11,552 bases of DNA from Pseudomonadota bacterium. Lineage in GTDB: Bacteria; Pseudomonadota; Alphaproteobacteria; Rhizobiales; Beijerinckiaceae. The notes under the pieces were generated by a model, which searched no databases, was not told the DNA's origin, and saw only the letters and a program-made list of their open reading frames with translations. The translations under genes were made by a program, and so were the position numbers. Location: contig JAJXZN010000287.1 of NCBI GenBank assembly GCA_021780015.1, positions 4,551 through 16,102 on the forward strand, read 5' to 3'. Of this stretch, positions 1-5,750 are shown piece by piece (the stretch's first letter is position 1; each line of letters opens with the position of its first letter).

Positions 1-81
1 GAACTCGCTCTCGAGTACAGGCGCGCGCGTCATGCCTATGACAGCAGCCTGCCGCTGCGCGGCGACAATCTGATGCCGTGA
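1..81 (+). CDS. 3' end of an unrecognised protein-coding gene (partial)
   Basis: Frame 1 is open from the window edge and ends at TGA (79-81), giving about 26 residues that finish in ...LRGDNLMP. The residue composition (charged, with an AYDSSLPLRGDN stretch) looks like a genuine protein C-terminus rather than a shadow frame. The next frame also stops nearby (TGA at 70-72) but reads as low-quality sequence. Too little is visible to name a family. The gene belongs to whatever lies left of the window and is probably unrelated to the catabolic cluster, which starts beyond the tRNA. Confidence 0.4.
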   Translation, partial: ELALEYRRARHAYDSSLPLRGDNLMP

Positions 82-394
82 TCGTTTGGGCGGTTCGCGC
101 GATCGAAAGCCGCCGTTTCCGCCCTCGCAATCTAATGGCGAAAGCCGTCAAGCTCTTGAGCGAAGTCGGATTCGCGCCGCGCGATCGAAGCTCTCCTCAA
201 ATCCGCTGACAGGTCCGTCGTCGTCTTGCCGCGCAGGGTCGAAGGGGGAGCCGGGGAAGACAGGCGCCTCGAACATCGGCTTCGTTCGGCTTACGTGCCG
301 GTTTTTACCTGCGCCGGAAGCGCAGGAATAATCAGCCTGTAGACGAGAGCTATTGCTGGATTCGCTAACGCGAAGGGAAGGATTGCCCATCGGC
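82..394. other. Intergenic region with one perfect hairpin, no convincing gene
   Basis: This 313-base stretch separates the partial gene from the tRNA. Short ORFs exist on both strands but their translations are rich in Arg, Ser and Pro and match nothing I recognise. It contains a perfect 7-bp stem with a 5-base loop (308-314 pairs with 320-326). A T-run lies on its 5' side, but neither strand shows a U-tract after the stem. A second short inverted repeat, TTCGC..GCGAA, lies at about 360-373. The tRNA promoter must be here, but I cannot place it with confidence. Confidence 0.4.
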
Positions 395-469
395 GCAGGT
401 GTCGTTCAATGGTAGAGCGGGCAGCTTCCCAAGCTGCATAAGAGGGTTCGATTCCCTTCGCTCGCTCCA
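395..469 (+). tRNA. tRNA-Gly (anticodon CCC), structurally imperfect
   Basis: A cloverleaf can be drawn. The D-stem is GTTC (404-407) with GAGC (415-418). The anticodon stem is GCAGC (421-425) with GCTGC (433-437), with loop TTCCCAA and anticodon CCC at 428-430. The T-arm has the canonical GGTTCGATTCC, and CCA is encoded at 467-469. Oddities: the acceptor stem (395-401 with 459-465) contains an A3.C70 mismatch and two G.U pairs. There are two G residues (419-420) between the D and anticodon stems where one is normal. The first variable-loop/T-stem pair (G49-T65) is also a wobble. The total is 75 bases, one more than usual for this isoacceptor. It could be a functional divergent tRNA, or a decayed copy left at an integration site. 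Confidence 0.72.
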
Positions 470-581
470 TGACTTAGCTGTATTCCGTCAAATTTTTTGC
501 AGCCAGTCTTGTCGGTTTTCTTCGCGATCCGCGCTGTTGCTGGTGCGTCAACGCAACGGGTTGCTCTGGTGGGGCGCCCCT

Positions 582-2225
582 TTAATGCGAAAGAAAAATC
601 GCCTGATAAGCCGCTAATTCCGCACGAATTCGCGCCAACTCGTGGGCGGTGGGGTTTTTCGGATCCTCGGCGGGCGGCAGGCTGCCGAACTTCATCAGAC
701 AGGCCATAAGCAACAGGCGTGCCTTCGTGGCGGTGAGGTTGGAAGCCGCTATCTGATAGGGATGCGGATCGGCAAAGCCCTGTGCGCCGCGGCCGACCCG
801 GCATACGGGAAGTCCACTGAACACTGCCTGAAGCAGGACTTTCTCGCGCGCCGTCGAAGCGCTGTGGCCATAGGGCGCGAGGCCTTCGATGACGAAGCCA
901 GCGAGACGGTCGAGGCCAAGCTTGTGGTCGATCGAGGCTTCCAGATCACCTTCGAGCGCCGGATCATCGCCATAGTCGAGCGTCGAATAGGCGCCGTCCT
1001 TGACGATCGAAACCACGGGGATCGCCTCGGGAAGGAGGTTGTTGCGCGCGTCCTTGATGGCGATTTCGAAGGTTTCGATCGTGCCCGCTGTATGCCTGCG
1101 GACGGCCCGACTCTTTTCCGGCAGGCGGTTGATGTTCACATCCGATAGATACGTATGTTTATAAGCGGGCAGATAGGTCAGGGCGACCGCGCCAAGATGG
1201 CCGACCTGGCCGAGAATGCCGCCAGCACCGCCGGTCGTGATATAGCCGCCCGGACGCGCGTCGCCCTTGGCGACGTCGCGCGCCGCGAAAATCTGCTGCT
1301 CCTGGACGACGACGGTCCCGCATTTGTTACGGCCCTCGGCGTCGGCCCACACCCGCGAAGCAAGGAAGCGGACGGAGTCGGCGATGTTTTTCGGGCCGTC
1401 ATGGCTCATCTGTCCTTGCGGACGTTGTGCGGCGTTGCAGCAGATCGGCAGCATCGTGTCGATCAACAGATTGAACCAGTAGGATGTCTCTTCGATCTGT
1501 GGACTGCCCTGCGTCCAAATCAGTCCGTCATGCGCGCCGCTGGCGGCGATCTTCTGCACCTCATTGGTGATCGTCGCGAGTGCCGGCCGCGGCGCCTGCG
1601 TGGCGAGATGCAGCGGGCGATAGGAAAAGTAATCTCTGCCGCGTCGCTCGGGTGCAGCGCCGGCGGAGGGTGTCGCACGATAAAACGAAATATCGGCCAT
1701 GGACGAGATGGGACTGGCCATGCCGTCGCCACCGACCGAAAGCCGATCGATCTCCTCGAAAAGACGTGATCCGTCCGGGAAGAAAGTCTGCCGGGCTCTC
1801 TCGGCCGACGCGCCCGGTGTGGCGCATTCGTCCTCCCACGGCTCGCCGTTTGCCTGGCGGGCCATGTAAGGCAACGGATAGAGGCCGTCCTCCGGCCGAA
1901 GCTCGACTTCGTAGACAGGTCTGTCGCCGGCCTTAGCCCGCACGCGGCGAAAGATTCCATCTTCGCCGATATAGCCGTCCGGTGCGTCGTAAAGCGCCGC
2001 GGCATCGCTTTCGAGCGGATGCGCGGAAAATTGTTCCACATAGATGCGCGCCGGCGCGGCCAAGCGTTGCGGCCGCAGCGCATCGAACGTCGGCAGAGAC
2101 CCATCGGGGTTGTGGCGCGCGGGGAGGCCATGTTTCTCGCGCGCCTTGTTTGAGGTGACGAGCGGCGGCGTATTCTGAATTGTCGCCGTGGGGCCGGCGA
2201 TATGCGCGATACGCACTTTGCTCAT
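582..2225 (-). CDS. Asparaginase-like protein with divergent active site
   Basis: The 547-residue protein has the bacterial type I/II asparaginase core. The N-terminal beta-strand motif is ATI at residues 14-16 (TGGTI in the family). The second motif reads QGSPQIEET (239-247; HGTDTMEET in the family). It is followed by AAQRP and S.DGPKN (DGP at 276-278), then GTVVV and a late GFVIEGL...LPVCRVGRG region. Against E. coli AnsB, Thr12 aligns with T15, Thr89 with S241, Asp90 with P242 and Lys162 with R291, so three of four catalytic positions differ. About 220 residues separate motifs 1 and 2, where classical enzymes have about 75. It is the last gene of the leftward operon, 22 bases after the alpha/beta-barrel gene, with a purine-rich AGGCAGGG upstream of ATG. 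A role on a cyclic or unusual amide in the same pathway is plausible. Simple L-asparaginase activity seems unlikely. It is predicted to be cytoplasmic, with no signal peptide. Confidence 0.85.
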   Translation of the reverse strand: MSKVRIAHIAGPTATIQNTPPLVTSNKAREKHGLPARHNPDGSLPTFDALRPQRLAAPARIYVEQFSAHPLESDAAALYDAPDGYIGEDGIFRRVRAKAGDRPVYEVELRPEDGLYPLPYMARQANGEPWEDECATPGASAERARQTFFPDGSRLFEEIDRLSVGGDGMASPISSMADISFYRATPSAGAAPERRGRDYFSYRPLHLATQAPRPALATITNEVQKIAASGAHDGLIWTQGSPQIEETSYWFNLLIDTMLPICCNAAQRPQGQMSHDGPKNIADSVRFLASRVWADAEGRNKCGTVVVQEQQIFAARDVAKGDARPGGYITTGGAGGILGQVGHLGAVALTYLPAYKHTYLSDVNINRLPEKSRAVRRHTAGTIETFEIAIKDARNNLLPEAIPVVSIVKDGAYSTLDYGDDPALEGDLEASIDHKLGLDRLAGFVIEGLAPYGHSASTAREKVLLQAVFSGLPVCRVGRGAQGFADPHPYQIAASNLTATKARLLLMACLMKFGSLPPAEDPKNPTAHELARIRAELAAYQAIFLSH

Positions 2226-2247
2226 CGTTGGCCCTGCCTAATCGCTT

Positions 2248-2925
2248 TCAGCGCGAGCAGCCGATCTGGCGGGCACCAAGCCGCTCGAACAGGCTATAGC
2301 GGCCGGAAAACCAGGGAAGGGCGGCGAGCCTTTCGCGCCACGGCGTCTTGCGGGCGGTCGCGCGCTCCGGCGAATCGAGCGCCGAACGGTCGCCAAGATA
2401 ATGCAACGCGAGCCGGTTGGCGGATGTCGGCTCGCCGTCGATCACGCGAAAGCGGCGAACCATCAGCCAATCCTTGCAGCCCATCAGGTGCGGAACGTGA
2501 TCGAGCTCGTACCAGGCGTCGAAATCGGCCTGCGCGCTTTCCGGCACTTCGAACCAGACCGCATAAAGGAGCGGTGCATCGATTGCGCTGATGCCGCGTT
2601 CGTTCGGCTGCCGGCGCACGCTGGTCTCGGCCGCGATATAGCGCGTGAATCCTAAGACGGTGCTCAGCATTTCGCGCGTCGTCTCGCTCGGTTTCGTTTT
2701 CACCTCTTGATAGGCAGGAGTCTTCATGACGCCGGGGTCGGTCATTTCATAGACGGCAAGAAAGCCTTTCGCGTCGTCCGCAAGATCACGATAGCGCTGC
2801 GCGGAGACGAAGCCCGGAACATCCATGCGCAGCGGGATGTGCTCTTCGTCATACCAGTTGTGGAAACGCTGCTCCTGGCCTGCTGGCGGCGTCATTTCCG
2901 AAAACAAAACCGATGCGCCCTGCAT
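2248..2925 (-). CDS. Tandem dimeric alpha/beta-barrel (EthD-like) protein
   Basis: The protein is 225 residues and appears to consist of two copies of a ferredoxin-like, dimeric alpha/beta-barrel fold. Each half carries the same signature: WYDEEHIP at residues 24-31 and WYELDHVP at 138-145, each followed by a G/C-rich turn and an R-[FY]-R strand (SAQRYR, MVRRFR). Such W-x-x-x-x-H-x-P motifs are typical of small EthD/DUF-type proteins found beside oxygenases. These proteins act as isomerases, cofactor-free oxygenases or accessory folds. The start is well supported by AAGGAG followed by a short spacer and ATG. It lies 42 bases downstream of the FAD monooxygenase and 22 bases upstream of the asparaginase-like gene. 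Its reaction is unknown. Handling an unstable hydroxylated or ring-opened intermediate would fit its position. Confidence 0.8.
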   Translation of the reverse strand: MQGASVLFSEMTPPAGQEQRFHNWYDEEHIPLRMDVPGFVSAQRYRDLADDAKGFLAVYEMTDPGVMKTPAYQEVKTKPSETTREMLSTVLGFTRYIAAETSVRRQPNERGISAIDAPLLYAVWFEVPESAQADFDAWYELDHVPHLMGCKDWLMVRRFRVIDGEPTSANRLALHYLGDRSALDSPERATARKTPWRERLAALPWFSGRYSLFERLGARQIGCSR

Positions 2926-2967
2926 AATATCTCCTTGTCGCGGCGGGAAGCCGGCTCTTATGATGTC

Positions 2968-4179
2968 TCAGGCGACTTCCGCCGCTTCACGGACGCTGTC
3001 GATCAGCGATGAACGCAGAAGGAAGGCACGGGCCCGCGCGGGATCGGCGGCGGTCGTCCGCAATATGTCGAAGCTCGCTTGGCGCGATGCCGTATCTTTT
3101 TCTTCGAGACGCTTTTTATTGGCGACCGTCTGCTCCTGGACGAATTTCACATTCAAGAACCGGCGCCGCCGCGAATAATGATCGAGCATCGCTGGATCTT
3201 CGCCGCGCAACGCGACCGCTGACAGCGTCCCAACGGCATCCATCGCATCGTGGATGCCGAAATTGAGGCCCAATCCGCCGATCGGATTGTTGACATGAGC
3301 CGAGTCGCCGGCGAGCAGAACGCGGCCGATCCGGAAGGTTTCTGCGACCCGCTGATGGACGGCGTAAAGGTTCTTGTGGACGATCTGGTAGGGCCGCTCC
3401 AACGGGTAGAGCCGGTTGAGGCGCGCCATGGCGGCGCTGTCGGACAGTGCCTCTTCGTCGGTCTCCTCGACCGCCGTGGGAAAGACCGCGCGCCAGCGGC
3501 CTTTGCCGTCGTCGCCGGCGACCTTGAACAGATTGGCCCATTCGCCGGTCCCGGCAAAATAGCTCCGGAAGGCGTAGCCATTGATCGCATGCATGTCGTC
3601 GAGGATGGTGAGAACGACAAAACGCTCGGGCCAAGTATAGCCGTCGAAGGAAATTCCGAGCGATTTGCGCATCGCGCTGCGGCCGCCGTCGGCAGCGATA
3701 ACCCAATCGGCGTTCAGCGTCTCCGGGCCTTCGCCCGTTTCGGCGTCGACGAGGACGCGATCGGTATTCTGCCGACAGGCGACGGCGCGCACGCCGAAAC
3801 GCACGTTCACGCCATATTCGCGGAGCTTGTCGAGTCCCATTCGGGCGAGCTTGTGCTGCTCGGTTTGAACGACGAATGGAAAGCGCGTGTCGTTGCGCAG
3901 GATCTCGTGATCGAAGGTCGCGACGAGCGTGCTTGTTTCACGATCCCAGAACTGGAACTCTCGCGCGACCAGGCCCTCGGCGACGAAGCGATCGAACAGG
4001 CCGATTCGGTCGATCATCTCGAGCGTCGACGGATGCGTCGTTGAAGCACGCGGCCGCGTGTCGATTTCGTTTGCGGCCTCGATCAGCTCCACCGCGAAAC
4101 CGGCCTGCGCCGCGGCGACGGCCGAGACGATTCCGACCGGACCACCGCCGACGATGAGAAGTTTGGGTGCTTTGCTCAA
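2968..4179 (-). CDS. Class A FAD-dependent aromatic-ring monooxygenase
   Basis: The protein is 403 residues when started at the TTG codon 4179-4177. The N-terminal Rossmann motif is GGGPVG (G11, G13, G16), with acidic E34 at the end of strand 2. The DG motif is AADGGRS (D164-G165). The FAD-ribose GD motif is AGDSAHVNNPIGGLGLNFG (G291-D292). Order and length match single-component NAD(P)H/FAD hydroxylases of the PHBH/MhpA family (PF01494). These insert one oxygen atom into activated aromatic or heteroaromatic rings. The TTG overlaps the TGA of the upstream amidohydrolase (TTGA), and GGGAG sits 7 bases upstream, which implies translational coupling. A longer reading from an ATG at 4215 would add 12 residues inside the upstream gene and push the Rossmann strand inward, so I reject it. 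The substrate is unknown; the neighbours suggest an N-heteroaromatic. Confidence 0.9.
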   Translation of the reverse strand: MSKAPKLLIVGGGPVGIVSAVAAAQAGFAVELIEAANEIDTRPRASTTHPSTLEMIDRIGLFDRFVAEGLVAREFQFWDRETSTLVATFDHEILRNDTRFPFVVQTEQHKLARMGLDKLREYGVNVRFGVRAVACRQNTDRVLVDAETGEGPETLNADWVIAADGGRSAMRKSLGISFDGYTWPERFVVLTILDDMHAINGYAFRSYFAGTGEWANLFKVAGDDGKGRWRAVFPTAVEETDEEALSDSAAMARLNRLYPLERPYQIVHKNLYAVHQRVAETFRIGRVLLAGDSAHVNNPIGGLGLNFGIHDAMDAVGTLSAVALRGEDPAMLDHYSRRRRFLNVKFVQEQTVANKKRLEEKDTASRQASFDILRTTAADPARARAFLLRSSLIDSVREAAEVA

Positions 4180-5372
4180 TGTTCCGCTCCCGAGAAATCC
4201 ATAGGCAGACGGCATTCGGCGACGCGGATACGGCGGATGGTCGCCGGCGTGTTGCGGCTGCGACCGACGAAGCGCGGAATGCCGCCGGTGATGACAGCCC
4301 CGACCGCGGTGACATCGCCGTTGCGGAGCGCGGACAGTGCGTCGTCTTGCGAGCCGCCGGCGCAGGCATCGATGAGGACAATGTCCGCGTCGCGGCCATT
4401 TTTGAGAAAACCGGCGTTCAGCCTATAGACCTCGGCGTTGTTTCCTGTTGCCGCGGCGATTGCGAGTTCGGGCGCGAGATCGGTGAGGCTCGCCAGATGC
4501 GAGATCGTATAAAGCATGCCAAGCGGCATGATGCCGCTGCCGGTCGGCGTGTCGGTTGCGATCAACAGCCGATGGAACGCATTGGCCTTCCGCGCCAGAT
4601 TGGCGACGAGCAGCGTCGTACGCAGGTTCCCCGCTGTGCAGACTTGCAGGGCGATTTCGGATTCTTCGACAAGGCGAGGAAAATCCCTGTCCGGCATCGC
4701 AACCGGGCCGCCGTTCACATGAAACGAGACATGCGGGCGCGCAGCGAGGAGATGGTCCGCCCAGATTCCGGACGAACCCGGAATGGAGGAACCGCCCGTG
4801 TGCATGGTCGTGACCATACCGGCACGTTTGGCCCAGGCGATTGGCTCGGCATAATCGAACGGCGTCGCAAAGGCGCCGAACCCGGCTTTGGCGAGCCAGA
4901 CACCCTGATCGCGCAGTTCGGCAAAATCCGCCTCGGTCAAACCCGGCTCGAGAATGACCGAGCCTGCGTGGACGCGCATGCCGCCCGGCCGATAGGTCTT
5001 GAAACAGCGCGCCGCGGCAACGGCCAGTGCCTTGACGCCAGCCGGGTCCTTTGGGCGGCCGGGCACATGCACTTCCGACGCGGAGATCGCCGTTGTCACG
5101 CCGCCGTGGAGATAGCTTTCGAGATAGCCGACCGTCTTCTGCCGCGGCGTATAATCGCCGAACGTAATATGCACATGGCTGTCGATCAGGCCGGGAATCG
5201 CGACCGCGCCGTCGGCGTCGATCACGACATCGGCGGAGCCTATTTCCTGAGCCGATAGACTGCCGACCGATTGGATGAGGCCGTCTTCACAAAGAATTGC
5301 ATCGCCGGATTGAAACGGCTCTTTCCAATCCCCGCTGACAATTCGGCCGATATTGACGATCGCAGTCTTCAT
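4176..5372 (-). CDS. Enamidase-like metal-dependent amidohydrolase
   Basis: The protein is 398 residues and belongs to the amidohydrolase superfamily, with a small beta-sandwich formed by both termini around a TIM barrel. The full binuclear metal set is visible: H66 and H68 (DSHVH), K162 (candidate carboxylated bridging lysine, WLAKAGFG), H191 (MHTGG), H218 (FHVNGG) and D274 (ATDTP). Segments such as GDYTPRQK, LHGGVTT, PGRPKD, MHTGGSSIPGSS and NGGP resemble, from memory, the enamidase of Eubacterium barkeri. That enzyme hydrolyses 6-oxo-1,4,5,6-tetrahydronicotinate to 2-formylglutarate plus ammonia. I recall a bridging glutamate there, so K162 may be a real difference. It is the first gene of the leftward operon, preceded by a roughly 140-base leader and a weak GGGG ribosome-binding site. 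Likely role: opening a cyclic enamide to an aldehyde acid and ammonia. Dihydroorotase- or hydantoinase-like activities are less likely alternatives. Confidence 0.88.
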   Translation of the reverse strand: MKTAIVNIGRIVSGDWKEPFQSGDAILCEDGLIQSVGSLSAQEIGSADVVIDADGAVAIPGLIDSHVHITFGDYTPRQKTVGYLESYLHGGVTTAISASEVHVPGRPKDPAGVKALAVAAARCFKTYRPGGMRVHAGSVILEPGLTEADFAELRDQGVWLAKAGFGAFATPFDYAEPIAWAKRAGMVTTMHTGGSSIPGSSGIWADHLLAARPHVSFHVNGGPVAMPDRDFPRLVEESEIALQVCTAGNLRTTLLVANLARKANAFHRLLIATDTPTGSGIMPLGMLYTISHLASLTDLAPELAIAAATGNNAEVYRLNAGFLKNGRDADIVLIDACAGGSQDDALSALRNGDVTAVGAVITGGIPRFVGRSRNTPATIRRIRVAECRLPMDFSGAEH

Positions 5373-5506
5373 CCAGTGCCCCAGTTTAGGTACGCGATGC
5401 GGTTAGCGTGCCAATCCTGGCAAGCCTGTCGACGTTAGCCTGTTAACCCATCGCGGCCATTTCGCGGACCAAAATCGACCGAGCCACGAGAACCGAGCTC
5501 CGCTTT

Positions 5507-5519
5507 ATTGTCAGACGAT
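5507..5519 (-). promoter_or_regulatory. Second operator-like site at the leftward promoter
   Basis: The plus strand reads ATTGTCAGACGAT. It matches ATTGTCATACAAT (the core of the palindrome at 5648-5664, read in inverse orientation) at 11 of 13 positions. It begins at the leftward -10 box and extends toward the expected start of transcription, which is a typical repressor position. It is weaker than the other two sites, so I treat it as probable only. Confidence 0.5.
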
Positions 5520-5547
5520 CTTAAAATTGTGGGCCTCTGACCGTCAA
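5518..5547 (-). promoter_or_regulatory. Sigma70-like promoter of the enamidase-monooxygenase operon
   Basis: On the minus strand TTGACG (plus 5547-5542) is followed after 18 bases by TAAGAT (plus 5523-5518). Matches to TTGACA and TATAAT are 5/6 and 4/6. Transcription would start about 140 bases upstream of the enamidase-like ATG. The overlap of the -10 with an operator-like site supports the assignment. Confidence 0.45.
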
Positions 5548-5623
5548 GCTGGATGGCGTCCAACAAATAATCATCGGCAGCAAGGCTTTTAGGCAATTTG
5601 CCGTGGTTGGGTCAGGCGGCGCG

Positions 5624-5664
5624 TTGACGGCGATGGTCCATATTGACATATTGTATGACAATAT
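5624..5664 (+). promoter_or_regulatory. Promoter with perfect 7-3-7 operator palindrome for the rightward operon
   Basis: ATATTGT-ATG-ACAATAT (5648-5664) is a perfect inverted repeat of the size and style bound by FCD-type GntR repressors (TTGT-N3-ACAA core). TTGACA (5643-5648) abuts it. A second -35-like TTGACG (5624-5629) stands 17 bases before CATATT (5647-5652). Either promoter would be occluded by a bound repressor. The site is 87 bases upstream of the aldehyde dehydrogenase start. The same core recurs near 10290. Confidence 0.65.
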
Positions 5665-5750
5665 AGTTGTGACGGCCCTTCGATCATAACCCGGATCGCT
5701 GTGGCCCGGCGCCTATGCTGTTCCGGCGGTGAGATGAGAAGCTTAAGACC

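Larger units (their letters stand above)
5373..5750. promoter_or_regulatory. Divergent promoter/operator region between the two catabolic operons
   Basis: This 378-base gap separates the enamidase-like gene (leftward) from the aldehyde dehydrogenase gene (rightward). It is more AT-rich than its flanks around 5500-5530 and 5640-5670, and holds two related operator-like palindromes and at least one promoter-like pair on each strand, listed separately. A small inverted repeat, TGCCA-ATCC-TGGCA (5409-5422), lies in the leader 37 bases upstream of the enamidase-like start. No small ORF here looks coding. Confidence 0.7.

Noticed and set aside
308..326. Perfect 7-bp hairpin as a terminator of the left-edge gene
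   Set aside because: It lies more than 220 bases beyond the stop codon, and no T-tract follows on the plus strand; the T-run lies on the wrong side.
148..390. An 80-codon minus-strand ORF, with an overlapping 81-codon plus-strand ORF at 86-331
   Set aside because: Both overlap each other, have no ribosome-binding site and translate to Arg/Ser/Pro-rich sequence typical of chance frames in GC-rich DNA.
571..580. GGGGCGCCCC palindrome just after the asparaginase-like stop
   Set aside because: A self-complementary 10-mer with no usable loop and no U-tract on the minus strand; probably base composition.
3250..4044. A 264-codon plus-strand ORF opposite the FAD monooxygenase
   Set aside because: It is antisense to a gene with clear FAD-binding motifs; its translation shows no domain and mirrors GC-rich codon bias.
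4167..5258. A 363-codon plus-strand ORF opposite the amidohydrolase
   Set aside because: The minus-strand frame carries the complete metal-ligand set; the plus frame is Arg-rich without motifs and is a shadow.
5409..5422. TGCCA-ATCC-TGGCA as a riboswitch or attenuator element
   Set aside because: The stem is only 5 bp with no second structure or U-tract; it could be a minor operator, but nothing supports an RNA switch.
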